A stretch of DNA of 64,000 bases from an uncultured Victivallaceae bacterium (GTDB lineage: Bacteria > Verrucomicrobiota > Lentisphaeria > Victivallales > Victivallaceae), in the NCBI GenBank assembly GCA_944389925.1, contig CALXOD010000017.1, positions 1 through 64,000 on the forward strand. The letters are read 5' to 3'. The notes below the pieces were generated by a model, which searched no databases, was not told the origin of the DNA, and was given only the letters and a program-made list of their open reading frames with translations. Below are positions 8,780 to 18,334 of the stretch, one piece after another (position 1 is the first letter of the stretch; each line of letters begins with the position of its first letter). The position numbers and the translations under genes are program-made.

Positions 8780-10642
8780 TCATTCCCCGGGAACCCGGAT
8801 CAGCGCATTGCTGCCGGAATTTTCGACCGGCACCAGCTGCAGTTTGCCGGCACGCAACAGTTCCAGCAGCAGCCGGGCCAGATCAGCATTCATCTGGTCG
8901 TAAGCCGTCAGATGATCGGGATTTCGCAGCGAACCGCCGATGAAAATCCAGTTAATTCTGCGCCGTCTCAATTCCTGCAAAACCTCGTCCGCCGTCCGCG
9001 GCAGCGGCCAGAAAATCCATTCCTGAAAACCCGGCGTCCCGTTGAATACCCGGCAGGGAAAATACAGTGCTCTGCGTTCAAACAACATCAACACCCGATC
9101 TTCCGGCCGCGCCTGCCGGGACAGCGCTTCCAGAGCTACAAAAAAATCCCCGTCCCGCGCCCCCTGCCGCAACAACCGAACCGGCTCGTTCCGCCCCTCC
9201 GGCAGCATTTTCCAACAGTAGTAAAAATGGCTCAGTGCCGGCAACTCTCCCCGGAGACTGACCAGCGCCCCCATAATCAATATTCCCGTTGCCACCTGCC
9301 GCCACCGGACACGCCACCACCGCAGCGAAGCCGCCCCCAGACACAGCAGCACCGCATAGGCCGGCAGCAGAAAGCGAGTCTGTTGTGCCGAACATCCCCA
9401 GAACAGATATAACAGCAAAAATATTCCTCCGTAAAGCACTTCGGAACTTCTCATCCGCCCTTCCCTGACTGCCATCCAGACTCCAACCAGCCCGACCGGC
9501 ACCAGCAGTGCAAACGGCCATCCCATGACGATTCCGTCATAAATCCGGCTGTCGAACGCCGCCCAGAACCAGCTCAGCAGAAGACCGCTGATTCCGCCGA
9601 TTCCATAATAATAACTACCCATCAAATAATGGAATCGCTCCACCGCCGCCGCACCGGCGCCGCCCCACCAGCCGGAACCGAAGGGATAAAATGGATTCCC
9701 CGTCTCCAGCCACACGCGCCCATAAAACGGCAATGCCATCAGCAAAGCAGCTCCTCCCAGCCACAGCAGATGCTTCCCCAAGCTCTTTCGTTCCCACGGC
9801 AGCGTTGTCAGCAGAATTGCCACAGCGGCCCCTGCCGCAGGCAGTTTCATAGCCGCCGTCCCGCCGGCCAGTATACCGCCCAGTAACAGCCGTCCCTGCC
9901 CCACACCGAGAAAACGGCGCAGGCGTAAAGCCGCCAACACGTTCAGCACGATGAACGGCTCCACATACACCTCCCGGCACATCGCCCCCACCACCGGGGA
10001 AAACGCGAAAATCAGCACCAGCAACAAGGCCATCGGACGGGAAAGATAGCGCCGCATTTCCTGATACAACGCCAGGTCAATGATCAGGTAACTCCAGAGA
10101 ATCACTCCCCGGGCCGCCCCCAGCCCCCCCAGCGCCACTGCCCACAGCAATACGAACTGCGGCAATGCCGGGTAGGCGGAATAGGGATTATCCAGCTGCA
10201 CGGCCACTGTTCCCTGTGTTAACCAATGCATCGGCAGCGCCAACTGATACGTCTGTTCATCCCAGGCGTAGGGCGGGATCAATGAAGACCCCAGCATGAA
10301 CACCCCACCCATCACAGCCAGAATACCGGCCAGGCGATTTCGCCGCCACCAGCAGCCGAGGCCACCATGCCACAGACGTACCCCGCCATACCCCGCCGCC
10401 ACCAGCACCGGTCCCCACAGCCACCAGCGCCCCTGCGGCAGCACCGCCGCAGTTCCGAACAGCGCCGCGAGTGCCAGAAAATTGACACCTAACACCACTT
10501 CCACGAGAAATCCGTGTCCGCGTCGGAACTTCAGCCGACGGCAAAGCCCGGTGCCGACGCCATATGCCGCCAGCAGCAACAACGGCGGCGTTAATACATT
10601 CAGCCACCACTGTCCCATCCAGCTGCTGATCAAAGCATTCAT
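8780..10642 (-). CDS. polytopic membrane protein, GT-C (family 39-like) glycosyltransferase candidate
   Basis: 620 aa, starting at an ATG that overlaps the stop of the upstream gene by ATGA, so translation is coupled. The protein has about ten to twelve hydrophobic segments (LLLLAAYGVGTG, FLALAALFGTAAVLP, ALLLVLIFAFSPVVGAM and others). The first large loop has YAWDEQTYQLALP, resembling the acidic D-[DE]-x-x-Y loop of GT-C dolichyl/undecaprenyl-phosphate sugar transferases. A soluble C-terminal tail has RPEDRVLMLF and an NWIFIGG strand. It probably transfers a lipid-linked sugar at the outer face of the inner membrane. The partner is the O-antigen ligase-like gene. Exact acceptor is unknown. 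Confidence 0.72.
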   Translation of the reverse strand: MNALISSWMGQWWLNVLTPPLLLLAAYGVGTGLCRRLKFRRGHGFLVEVVLGVNFLALAALFGTAAVLPQGRWWLWGPVLVAAGYGGVRLWHGGLGCWWRRNRLAGILAVMGGVFMLGSSLIPPYAWDEQTYQLALPMHWLTQGTVAVQLDNPYSAYPALPQFVLLWAVALGGLGAARGVILWSYLIIDLALYQEMRRYLSRPMALLLVLIFAFSPVVGAMCREVYVEPFIVLNVLAALRLRRFLGVGQGRLLLGGILAGGTAAMKLPAAGAAVAILLTTLPWERKSLGKHLLWLGGAALLMALPFYGRVWLETGNPFYPFGSGWWGGAGAAAVERFHYLMGSYYYGIGGISGLLLSWFWAAFDSRIYDGIVMGWPFALLVPVGLVGVWMAVREGRMRSSEVLYGGIFLLLYLFWGCSAQQTRFLLPAYAVLLCLGAASLRWWRVRWRQVATGILIMGALVSLRGELPALSHFYYCWKMLPEGRNEPVRLLRQGARDGDFFVALEALSRQARPEDRVLMLFERRALYFPCRVFNGTPGFQEWIFWPLPRTADEVLQELRRRRINWIFIGGSLRNPDHLTAYDQMNADLARLLLELLRAGKLQLVPVENSGSNALIRVPGE

Positions 10643-12438
10643 CGGCAGTCCTCTCGAATCTCCCGGGGAATGCGATGAACATTGACGTCCCATTCCGGAT
10701 GGCGGCGCAACTGCGGCAGAAACGACAACGGCAATCCCTTCCGGCGCATGATCTCATCGCGACGCATCCGGAGTGCCTCCGCCTCTTCACGGCGCCCCAG
10801 AGCCTCCAGCACCTGCCGCCATTGATCAAGATTGACCGCGCTCCATGGATAATTCCGCTGTTCCATCTCGAAAAACGGCAATGATTCTTCCAGCTTCCCC
10901 GCCACCGCCAGCGCGCGGGCACGCAGTCCATGACAATGCAGATAATTCCCCGCCGCGCTTTCCAGCTGCAGCCGGTCCAGAAACAGCAGCGCCGCCTCCG
11001 GATCCTTGCGGTCGAATAACGCTTCCGCGGCTCCTGCGTAAAGGTTGCGAGCATCTGCTTTCCATTTCCGGGCGGCATTCCAGGCGGAAGCGGCGGCCTC
11101 GCGTTCTCCCCGTTCTCCCGCCAGCAGCGCGGTCCGTGTATGCCAGCCGCTTCCGGCTGAACGCACCAGAAACGCCAGCAGAAAAACCGCCAGCACAACC
11201 TGAACCGCCCGCAAAGGCCAATACACCGTACTTTCCTGCGCTTCCTGCGTTTCTTCTTCCCGCACCGTTTCGCGGCACGTAACCGGCCCTGAAGCATACC
11301 CCCAGAATACTCCGGTACAGATCCAGAAAAATGTATCCAAAGGCCATTGATTCAGCAGTACGTCAAACTGCCCATGCAGCCCGACAAGCGTGAAAAGAAA
11401 CAGCAGCGCCCCCATTCGGTCCGGCTCCGCTCTTTTAACAGGCGACCGGCGCACTTTAAGCAACGCACTTCCGGCTGCCAGCAGCACCGCAGCCCACCAC
11501 AACACGCCCGGCAATCCAAATTCCGCCCCCAGACGCAGGACTTCATTATGCGGATGCGGATTGAATTCGGTGGCAAAAGCACTTTGATGATAAGTCTCCG
11601 GCAGAAACGGCCGAATTTCTCCGACAAAACGTCCCGGCCCCACCCCGAGCAACGGGTGCGCCGCCGTCAATGCCACTGCTCCTTCGGCCAGACCGTGCCG
11701 GATCCCGTCATTGCTGTGTACCAGCAGCACCGTTCCTCCCAATAACATGACCCCACACAGGCAAGCCAGCAATATCGTCGCTTTTTTGCTCCGGTAGCGC
11801 AGGAATCCCGCCACCAGCATGCCACCCGCCAATGCCACCAACATGCCACGCGGCAAAAAATCTTTCCCCTGCAACAAGACAATCACCAGTCCCAGGACCA
11901 CCCCCGGCCAGAGCCGACGGCACAGTAACAGAAAGGATAAAGCCGCCAACCCCGCCACCACCAGCGTGGCGCTCCAATTCCAGTTACCGCTCAACCCATG
12001 CGGCACCCCTCCTTTCCAAGCCGTCAACAGCGCCACAACACCAGCAACTGCGCCAAGTCCCCCCAGATACCACAAAAGCACATGGGAAAAACGCCGCCAG
12101 TATAAAGCCCCCAGCAGGGGCAGCAGAAAAACATAAAGTCCTTCCAGCAGCAGTTCATAATTTCCCCGCCAACGGTAATAATGCAGCAGCAAAACCACGC
12201 ATGCCGGCACCGCCAGCCAGATCATGCGAAGCAGCAACCGGTCGTCCCGTAAAAAAAATCGCTGGAGCCGTTCCGGATCCATACTGATCAGCAGCAGCGC
12301 CAGCAGTGCCAGCGCTGCATGACCAAACAGCCGCACCGCCTCGAAATGTGTCATTCCGCACCAGAGAAGAGGATAACAGAATAATGACGCGGTCAAAAAC
12401 AGACAGGGAATCCTCGCAGATGAAATAAAAGATCGCAT
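10639..12438 (-). CDS. O-antigen ligase/polymerase-like membrane protein with C-terminal TPR
   Basis: 599 aa. About eleven membrane segments occupy residues 1-420. The Wzy/WaaL family loop is visible as GVGPGRF ... FNPHPHNEVLRLGAEFGL, with the HxH-N-x4-E element of O-antigen ligases. Residues ~430-590 are soluble and helical with TPR-like repeats (AAEALFDRKDPEAALLFL, ALAVAGKLEESLPFF). Expected role: joining or polymerising a surface polysaccharide or glycan on the periplasmic side. No strong SD was found before 12438. It is the first gene of a two-gene operon with the GT-C candidate (4-bp overlap). Confidence 0.8.
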   Translation of the reverse strand: MRSFISSARIPCLFLTASLFCYPLLWCGMTHFEAVRLFGHAALALLALLLISMDPERLQRFFLRDDRLLLRMIWLAVPACVVLLLHYYRWRGNYELLLEGLYVFLLPLLGALYWRRFSHVLLWYLGGLGAVAGVVALLTAWKGGVPHGLSGNWNWSATLVVAGLAALSFLLLCRRLWPGVVLGLVIVLLQGKDFLPRGMLVALAGGMLVAGFLRYRSKKATILLACLCGVMLLGGTVLLVHSNDGIRHGLAEGAVALTAAHPLLGVGPGRFVGEIRPFLPETYHQSAFATEFNPHPHNEVLRLGAEFGLPGVLWWAAVLLAAGSALLKVRRSPVKRAEPDRMGALLFLFTLVGLHGQFDVLLNQWPLDTFFWICTGVFWGYASGPVTCRETVREEETQEAQESTVYWPLRAVQVVLAVFLLAFLVRSAGSGWHTRTALLAGERGEREAAASAWNAARKWKADARNLYAGAAEALFDRKDPEAALLFLDRLQLESAAGNYLHCHGLRARALAVAGKLEESLPFFEMEQRNYPWSAVNLDQWRQVLEALGRREEAEALRMRRDEIMRRKGLPLSFLPQLRRHPEWDVNVHRIPREIREDCR

Positions 12439-12534
12439 GGGGGACCACTTAAAATCGTTCGCCGGCCCTCAGTTTACCGGCAGGGTTCATTCTCTCGTCA
12501 GCGGCAGCACCCATTAAACCGCCCGGGAAAAGAT

Positions 12535-12561
12535 AAAAAAAGGAGGCCAAAGCCTCCTTTT
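12535..12561 (-). terminator. strong terminator of the 12595 prepilin gene
   Basis: A perfect 10-bp stem (12538-12547 with 12552-12561), 4-nt loop, and a T run on the minus strand (12535-12541). It lies 33 bp after the prepilin stop. Confidence 0.85.
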
Positions 12562-12594
12562 CCAGAAAATATGATCTCTTCTTTGGAAAAAATC

Positions 12595-13203
12595 TTATTC
12601 GCCGGTTTGTTTTTCTTTGTTCGGATGCATGTAGGAAGCGCCACGATTGTCGGAGGTGTACCAGTTCGCACCGGCATAGCCAGTCACGTGACCGTCATGG
12701 AACAGGATGTTACCGAAATCGCTGTGGTTCGGAATGTCCGTGGAGGTCGCACCATTGGTCTTGCTCTCGCTGGTGCTGTAGATGTCAGCAGCAATACCGG
12801 AATCGGCACGACCGAAGGCATTGGAGTCACCTTCCATCATATTGCCGGCAAACGCATAGTCGCAGTTGGCCGTACTGGCAGTGCCCTGACTCAGAGCTTC
12901 CGTACCGGTACCGCGGGTCGTCGTGGTGGACGGGCAGGCATAGACGCCGTAGTCGGTCAGGTAGTCATTCTTACGGAGCAGTTCCAGACCGTTCGCACCG
13001 CCCGCAAACGGGAAACGATCGGAGTAGTCGATGCTGTACTGCTTCAGAGACAGACCGATCTGCTTCAGGTTGGAGGTGCAGGAAATACGACGGGCCTTTT
13101 CACGGGCCTGGTTCAGGGCCGGCAACAGCATGCCGGCGAGGATCGCGATGATCGCGATCACGACGAGCAACTCAATAAGAGTAAACCCACGATTTTTTCT
13201 CAT
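12595..13203 (-). CDS. type IV prepilin-like major pilin candidate (canonical leader)
   Basis: 202 aa from the ATG at 13203, which has GGAG at 8 nt; an ATG 15 bp upstream lacks an SD. The leader MRKNRG is followed by [16 protein letters not shown], so this is the only one of the five prepilin-like proteins in the window with Gly at -1. The globular part is small and Ser/Thr/Gly-rich ([13 protein letters not shown]), with [14 protein letters not shown] as the H-X9-DG signature. It is monocistronic with a good promoter (13281-13309) and a strong terminator (12535-12561), which suggests high, independent expression. It may be a real pilus subunit rather than an enzyme-linked pseudopilin; that is inference. 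Confidence 0.85.
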   Translation of the reverse strand: MRKNRGFTLIELLVVIAIIAILAGMLLPALNQAREKARRISCTSNLKQIGLSLKQYSIDYSDRFPFAGGANGLELLRKNDYLTDYGVYACPSTTTTRGTGTEALSQGTASTANCDYAFAGNMMEGDSNAFGRADSGIAADIYSTSESKTNGATSTDIPNHSDFGNILFHDGHVTGYAGANWYTSDNRGASYMHPNKEKQTGE

Positions 13204-13280
13204 TTTTTTCGTCTCCATTAACTGGTTTTACTATTCGGCATCACGCGAAACGGTATCGCAGACTCCGCTAACTACCTTTT

Positions 13281-13309
13281 AGTTTAGCAAAAAAAACCCA
13301 AAAATGCAA
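13281..13309 (-). promoter_or_regulatory. promoter of the stand-alone prepilin gene
   Basis: Minus strand: TTGCAT (13304-13309), 17 bp containing a run of eight T, TAAACT (13281-13286). The expected start is near 13274, giving a leader of about 70 nt. Confidence 0.6.
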
Positions 13310-13319
13310 GGGCAGATCG

Positions 13320-14255
13320 TTATTTTTTTGTTTTTTTCCCGGAAAAAACTGCTCCATGAACGCTTTTTTCCTGAATCCGGCAAATGATTCGGTGTTGCTC
13401 ACCTGGCCCCAACATCCGCCGATCCGATGCTGCATTAGCCGTCTCCACACAGAGCATCGAACCATATTCCCCGTCCCCGAAATCCGCCATCCGGCAGGCT
13501 TTGTCCCCCCAGGGATTCCACACCACCGCCGAAGCACTTCCCGAACGCTCCAGCAGAATTGTTCGCTCCCACCCCGAATCGACGATTTCAATCGCTCCGG
13601 TCGTTTCCATGTAAATCCGGTCTGTTTCCGCCGCCACCCGTATCGGAGCGGAGTCCACACTTTCCACACCGGTAAGAGCGTTCAGATAGCGCACTTTCTC
13701 CAAACCGCGAACCTCGACATTGCCGATCTCGGAAACGGCAAAATAACTGTGCAGCGCACAGCTGATTTCACGCGGCAGCTCCCCCTGGTTGGTCATCGTC
13801 AGCTCCAGAGTCAGACTGCTCCCCACTGTTACTATATAGGAAAGTAAAAATGGCAATGGCTTCAACGACTCCGGCACCACTTCCCGCCTCAGATGGAATT
13901 CCAGCTGATCTTCGCCGCCAGGCAGACGCCGGATCTCAGTCAGATCCCATTCACAGATCCGGGCATACCCGTGTGCCGGAAACGGCGCCCCCTCCGGATG
14001 CGCTCCGAACCAGGGCCAGCAGAGCGGCACTCCGCCCCGGATGGCTTTGCCGGATTCAAAACGGCTCTCCGCACTCATCCATAAAACCGGCTGGCCGCCG
14101 CGAACCGCATAACGCATGACATGGGCACCATGCAGTGTCATGGTGCTTTCGCCGAGATCATTACATACGTCCACATAAATCAGATCCCCCGCCCCGGAAC
14201 GAATATGAACGGAATCCGATTCAAACCGGGCCCGCAAATCGGCAATATCCTGCAT
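13320..14255 (-). CDS. D-hexose-6-phosphate mutarotase / aldose 1-epimerase-like protein
   Basis: 311 aa from the ATG at 14255, where AGGAG is at a good distance; an ATG at 14261 is too close to it, and the long frame beyond is spurious. The fold is galactose-mutarotase-like beta sandwich. Characteristic segments are LHGAHVMRYAVRGG, VLWMSAESRFESGKAIRGG, PLCWPWFGAHPEG, HGYARICEW and NPWGDKACRMADFG near the C-terminus. These match the YeaD family, which interconverts alpha and beta anomers of hexose-6-phosphates in the cytoplasm. It is the last gene of a three-gene unit with the 14267 and 15364 genes. Confidence 0.85.
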   Translation of the reverse strand: MQDIADLRARFESDSVHIRSGAGDLIYVDVCNDLGESTMTLHGAHVMRYAVRGGQPVLWMSAESRFESGKAIRGGVPLCWPWFGAHPEGAPFPAHGYARICEWDLTEIRRLPGGEDQLEFHLRREVVPESLKPLPFLLSYIVTVGSSLTLELTMTNQGELPREISCALHSYFAVSEIGNVEVRGLEKVRYLNALTGVESVDSAPIRVAAETDRIYMETTGAIEIVDSGWERTILLERSGSASAVVWNPWGDKACRMADFGDGEYGSMLCVETANAASDRRMLGPGEQHRIICRIQEKSVHGAVFSGKKTKK

Positions 14256-14266
14256 AATCATCTCTC

Positions 14267-15367
14267 CTAGTCTTCGTCTTCCGTATCCTTCAGCGGTCGG
14301 AGCCGCCGGGCCAAAACCAACTCGACACATCCGTCCCCCCCGTGCCGGGTATCCAGGAACAATGCCCCACCACTGCGACCGAGTTGACGGCAACCCCACA
14401 ACTTCAGCGCCAGCCGTTCCCCGAAATCCCAGTGGAGCAGCTCGACACGCCCCCCGCGATCCAGATGAGACGCCGCTGCGCATACACCTGGCGGCGGCAC
14501 TTCCAACACCAGAGAAGCCCCCGCACTCCGAACCAGATCCCGGAGACGGCGACGTACGGAAGGCGCCATCATACAAAATGCGCCATCGGCTGCCGGCCCC
14601 TGCCTTAATCCGCCGACAGGCCCCTCCCAGTCCGTCAGCTCCGAACGGACCGCATCCGTTTCCCCAACCGAATCTGCCGTGGCCCCGGAAGTCACCCAGG
14701 CCATGTAATATTCCCAGCGCCATGCCCGGGCCGGAACCTCCGCATCCGCCGCGAAATCAAGCACCCGACGCTCCAGGCTGATCTCCCGGCGCGTCACCGT
14801 CATTGAAAAAGACGCCGCACACTGCGGCAGGGACTCCGCAATTCGATGCCGCCAGAGATCATCTCCGCATCCAACTTCCAGCCTGGCACCGGACAGATCC
14901 TCCGCCAGACAGCGCAACGGCGGCACGGGAAAAGTCAACGTCCGTTCTTCCTCTCCCACTTCGTGCCATTCAAAGTGCCGCCCATCCATGCTCACGCCGA
15001 AGCGACGCCATTGCCCGCTCAACCGTACCGGATCCAATACACACTGCCGAAGCCGCCCCCCGTTTCCCGCCCGGACATCCACCGTTACCTGCACAAAACC
15101 ATCCGCGACAGTCATCCGGCGCCGTACCTGAAATTCGCAGCCGAACGGAATCGTCCGCTCCTGCTCCACACCGGCAGAAAGTCCGTCTTCGGCACGATGG
15201 CGGCGGTTTTTCCCCACCAGCGCCTGTCGTTCCTGAAAACCATCACAGGAAATCCCCTCCACCTCCAGCCGCATTCCGGCGGATTCCCATTCCAATACCG
15301 GTGCGGCAACATCCGGTATCCCGATATTGAAATCGGGTCCCTTAATCTGAATGACTTCTCTGCTCAT
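14267..15367 (-). CDS. uncharacterised protein, no family recognised
   Basis: 366 aa, no signal peptide, few hydrophobic stretches, rich in Arg, Glu and Gly. The composition suggests mostly beta structure (RRRMTVADGFVQVTVDV, RLEVGCGDDLWRH). A possible carbohydrate-related beta-sandwich is only a guess. It begins with an ATGA overlap with the nitroreductase stop and ends 11 bp before the mutarotase start. The three genes are therefore tightly coupled, and this product probably works with them. Confidence 0.7.
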   Translation of the reverse strand: MSREVIQIKGPDFNIGIPDVAAPVLEWESAGMRLEVEGISCDGFQERQALVGKNRRHRAEDGLSAGVEQERTIPFGCEFQVRRRMTVADGFVQVTVDVRAGNGGRLRQCVLDPVRLSGQWRRFGVSMDGRHFEWHEVGEEERTLTFPVPPLRCLAEDLSGARLEVGCGDDLWRHRIAESLPQCAASFSMTVTRREISLERRVLDFAADAEVPARAWRWEYYMAWVTSGATADSVGETDAVRSELTDWEGPVGGLRQGPAADGAFCMMAPSVRRRLRDLVRSAGASLVLEVPPPGVCAAASHLDRGGRVELLHWDFGERLALKLWGCRQLGRSGGALFLDTRHGGDGCVELVLARRLRPLKDTEDED

Positions 15368-15876
15368 GCGATGACTTCAAAAATTTCCGCCAGGGGTTTC
15401 TTCGTCAATGTCGCCGCCGGCATGGCAGGATATCCCAGCGGCGTCAACGCATATACGCTCCACGGGGCGGCAATGCCGAACGCGGCATCCACCTTTTTCC
15501 GATCATAAGCACACACCCAGCAACTGCCCAACCCCTCGGCTGCCGCCGCCAGCACCAGATGTTCCATCGCAATCGCGACATCCACCGGCACGATGGAATC
15601 GCCTTCCGGTCGTTTCCAGGCTTCGGCAGCATTCCCCAGCACCGCCGCAATCGCCGGAGCCCCTGTCAGAAGTCGCTGCGGGCAGGCGTTTCGGATCGCC
15701 TCCAGCAGCCCGGGCTCAGTCACCACCAGCACTTTCCACGGCTGCCGGTTGCAGGCGGACGGTGCGGAAGCCACCGCAGCACCGAGACGTTCAAAAATAT
15801 CGGGGGGAATCGGATCGGGACGGTAATTGCGAATGCTGCGCCGCCGTGCCAGAACCTCGTAAAAATCCATTTTCAT
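15364..15876 (-). CDS. nitroreductase-family FMN oxidoreductase
   Basis: 170 aa, the short single-domain form. Recognisable are the FMN-binding start RRRSIRNYRPDPIP, the dimer segment SAPSACNRQPWKVLVV, VPVDVAIAMEHLVLAAAAEG followed by GSCWVCAYD, and LTPLGYPA near the C-terminus. It should reduce nitro compounds, quinones or related electrophiles with NAD(P)H through FMN in the cytoplasm. A GGAG lies close to the ATG; a second ATG two codons in is an alternative. It is the first gene of a coupled trio with the orphan 14267 gene and the mutarotase. Confidence 0.85.
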   Translation of the reverse strand: MKMDFYEVLARRRSIRNYRPDPIPPDIFERLGAAVASAPSACNRQPWKVLVVTEPGLLEAIRNACPQRLLTGAPAIAAVLGNAAEAWKRPEGDSIVPVDVAIAMEHLVLAAAAEGLGSCWVCAYDRKKVDAAFGIAAPWSVYALTPLGYPAMPAATLTKKPLAEIFEVIA

Positions 15877-15981
15877 TCTCTCCTTTCGGCAAAAAAACCT
15901 CTGTTTCTGATTGTTACTATCGTTGTTTTCCCGCTAAAATGCAAGCCACGGACGTGTATTTTCCGGATTATGGGATTATAT

Positions 15982-15987
15982 TATAAT
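15982..15987 (+). promoter_or_regulatory. -10 box upstream of hisF
   Basis: A perfect TATAAT 37 bp before the hisF ATG. The sequence 17 bp upstream (TTTTCC) is a poor -35, so this may be a weak or activated promoter. Confidence 0.4.
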
Positions 15988-16024
15988 GATAAGACGCCAC
16001 CCCTAACCGCAAGAAAGGAATTCC

Positions 16025-16819
16025 ATGCTGGCAAAGCGCATTATTCCCTGTCTCGACGTCGCCGGCGGACGGGTAGTCAAAGGCGTTCACTTCGTCGATC
16101 TCGTCGATGCCGGCGACCCCGTTGAAGCTGCCCGCGCCTATGACCGCCAGGGCGCCGATGAAATCGTCTTTCTGGACATCACCGCCAGTGTGGATCAGCG
16201 TGATACCATCGCCGATGTAGTACGCCGAACAGCAGAACAGATTTTCATCCCCCTCACCGTCGGAGGCGGCATCCGGACCGTTGACGACATCCGTCACCTA
16301 CTGCGGTGCGGCGCCGACAAAACCTCCCTCAATACAGCGGCAGTTCTTCAACCCGATCTGATCCGGGCCGGTGCAGAACGTTTCGGCAGACAGTGCATCG
16401 TGCTCGCCATCGACGCCCGACGAGTCCCGGGAGAGGAACGCTGGGAAGTGTTCACCCACGGGGGGCGGCAACCAACCGGACTGGATGCCCTTGAGTGGGC
16501 GGTGCGTGGCGTCGAACTCGGCGCGGGAGAAATTCTGCTGACCAGCATGGACGCTGACGGGACCTGCGCCGGATATGACTGTGCTTTGACCCGCGCGGTA
16601 TCGGAAGCGGTACCGGTTCCGGTAATCGCATCCGGCGGTGCGGGCAGCCTGGAGGATCTGGCCGACGTGCTGGAACGGGGCAAAGCAGACGCGGTACTGG
16701 CCGCCAGCATTTTCCATTTCGGGACCCATACTGTGGCGGAGGCGAAACGCTTCCTGAACGGGCGGGGGATCCCGGTGCGGAGCCCGTTCCGTCCCCGTAC
16801 AAGCCGTATCGCAATATGA
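16025..16819 (+). CDS. hisF: imidazole glycerol phosphate synthase cyclase subunit HisF
   Basis: 264 aa, the usual HisF length. A TIM barrel with the two catalytic aspartates: IPCLDV (Asp11) and VLAIDARR (~Asp130). Phosphate-binding loops are TVGGGIRT and VIASGGAGS, and [10 protein letters not shown] is also typical. It cyclises PRFAR to imidazole glycerol phosphate and AICAR using ammonia supplied by HisH. No other histidine gene is in the window, so the pathway is split. An AAGGAA SD precedes the ATG. It is followed by the malic enzyme gene after 40 bp and may share a transcript with it. Confidence 0.95.
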   Translation: MLAKRIIPCLDVAGGRVVKGVHFVDLVDAGDPVEAARAYDRQGADEIVFLDITASVDQRDTIADVVRRTAEQIFIPLTVGGGIRTVDDIRHLLRCGADKTSLNTAAVLQPDLIRAGAERFGRQCIVLAIDARRVPGEERWEVFTHGGRQPTGLDALEWAVRGVELGAGEILLTSMDADGTCAGYDCALTRAVSEAVPVPVIASGGAGSLEDLADVLERGKADAVLAASIFHFGTHTVAEAKRFLNGRGIPVRSPFRPRTSRIAI

Positions 16820-16859
16820 AAAACTTCATCTTATATATTTTTTAACGGAGGTCAACATC

Positions 16860-18197
16860 ATGGATGAATTAACGGAAAAAGCCCTGGCCTATCATCGCCA
16901 GTCTCCTCCCGGAAAAATCGGTGTCGTCGCCACCAAGCCCTGCCGGACCGGTGAAGACCTGTCACTGGCCTACACCCCCGGTGTCGCCAACCCCTGCCTG
17001 GAAATCAAGAAACAACCCGAAGCTGTATGGGATTACACCATGCGCGGCAATTTCGTTGCCGTAATAAGCGACGGCACCGCGGTTCTCGGCCTCGGCAATA
17101 TCGGTCCCGAAGCCGGATTACCGGTCATGGAGGGCAAGTCCGTCCTGTTCAAACATTTCGCCGATATCAACGCCGTTGGCATCTGTCTCGGAAAGGTCTT
17201 CAACGAACAGGGTCGTACCGATCCAGCCCGGATCATTGAAACAGTTGAACGGCTGGAACCCACGTTCGGCGGGATCAACCTTGAAGACATCGGCGCCCCC
17301 GCCTGCTTCGAAGTGGAACAAACCTTAAAACAGCGCATGAACATCCCCGTCTTTCACGACGACCAGCATGGTACGGCAATCATCTCTCTCGCTGCGATTC
17401 TCAACGCTCTGGAAATCGTCGGTAAAAAAATCGAAGATTGCCGCTTCGTCGTCAATGGCGCCGGTGCCGCCGGTATCTCCTGCAGCGAATTTTACATCAC
17501 CGCCGGTGCCCGGCGTGAAAATTTCCTCATGTGCGATTCGCGCGGCGTCATCCACACCGGCCGCTCCGACCTCAATGAGCAGAAACGCCGGTTCGCCGTC
17601 GACACCCCCGCTCGCACTCTGGCGGACGCCATGCGTGGAGCAGATATCTTTCTCGGCTTCTCGGCCCCGGGCTGCGTAACCGGCGAAATGGTGAAAACCA
17701 TGGCGCCCGGCGCCATTCTGTTCGCCATGGCCAACCCCGTCCCGGAAATTTTCCCGGATGAGGCGCTCGCCGCCGGCGCCGCGGTCGTCGGCACCGGACG
17801 GAGCGATTTCCCGAACCAGATCAATAATGTGCTCGGCTTTCCCGGCATTTTCCGTGGCGCACTTGATGTACGGGCCACTGACATCAATGAGGCGATGAAA
17901 CTGGCTGCCGCTCGCGCCCTCTCTGACCTCGCCCGGGAAGCCGTTCCGGAAAATGTCCGCCGCCAGCTGACCGAGGCCTATCCCGCCGATGCCGCCGCAG
18001 GCATGTTCAGCGGTCCTGCCGGCCTCCGGCCCGACTGCGTCATCCCCAAGCCCTTCGACATCCGGGTCGTACCCCGGGTCGCCCGGCAGGTGGCCGAAGC
18101 CGCGATGCAGACCGGCGTAGCCCGCATCCGGATCGACGACCTCGATGCCTATGAGCGAGCCGTCGCCGATCGTATCCGCCGGGCAAATGAAGCATGA
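16860..18197 (+). CDS. NAD(P)-dependent malic enzyme (short form)
   Basis: 445 aa. The family start [16 protein letters not shown], the substrate/metal region [20 protein letters not shown], and the nucleotide-binding [13 protein letters not shown] are present, followed by [11 protein letters not shown] and [10 protein letters not shown]. It decarboxylates malate to pyruvate with reduction of NAD(P). The protein ends without the phosphotransacetylase-like domain of MaeB, so it is the short type. It has a textbook SD, GGAGGT, 7 nt before the ATG. The cofactor cannot be decided by eye. Confidence 0.93.
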   Translation: MDELTEKALAYHRQSPPGKIGVVATKPCRTGEDLSLAYTPGVANPCLEIKKQPEAVWDYTMRGNFVAVISDGTAVLGLGNIGPEAGLPVMEGKSVLFKHFADINAVGICLGKVFNEQGRTDPARIIETVERLEPTFGGINLEDIGAPACFEVEQTLKQRMNIPVFHDDQHGTAIISLAAILNALEIVGKKIEDCRFVVNGAGAAGISCSEFYITAGARRENFLMCDSRGVIHTGRSDLNEQKRRFAVDTPARTLADAMRGADIFLGFSAPGCVTGEMVKTMAPGAILFAMANPVPEIFPDEALAAGAAVVGTGRSDFPNQINNVLGFPGIFRGALDVRATDINEAMKLAAARALSDLAREAVPENVRRQLTEAYPADAAAGMFSGPAGLRPDCVIPKPFDIRVVPRVARQVAEAAMQTGVARIRIDDLDAYERAVADRIRRANEA

Positions 18198-18214
18198 CGG
18201 TTTTTTAAAAAAAT

Positions 18215-18226
18215 AAAACCGGTTTA
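18215..18226. promoter_or_regulatory. AAAACCGGTTTA palindrome next to a -35 box
   Basis: A near-perfect palindrome ending 3 bp before the TTGACA of the 18335 gene promoter. Two perfect 14-bp versions occur at 49256 and 55245 near other sugar genes. It may instead form part of a weak malic-enzyme terminator (CGGTTTT/AAAACCG). Confidence 0.4.
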
Positions 18227-18229
18227 TAT

Positions 18230-18258
18230 TTGACAAGATACAGTTCCGGTCTTATGTT
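18230..18258 (+). promoter_or_regulatory. promoter of the 18335 Gfo/Idh gene
   Basis: Consensus TTGACA (18230-18235), 17-bp spacer, TATGTT (18253-18258). The leader is about 70 nt and contains a short CGGGT/ACCCG inverted repeat. Confidence 0.7.
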
Positions 18259-18334
18259 AATGGAGCGGGTGAGAGCAATTGTTACCCGTCGTCGTCAGGA
18301 TTGAGATTTTTCTTTTAAGGAAAGAGCAGAAACC

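Noticed and set aside
14256-14723. N-terminal extension of the mutarotase frame
   Set aside because: It overlaps the coupled 14267 gene in another frame. The SD and family length support 14255.
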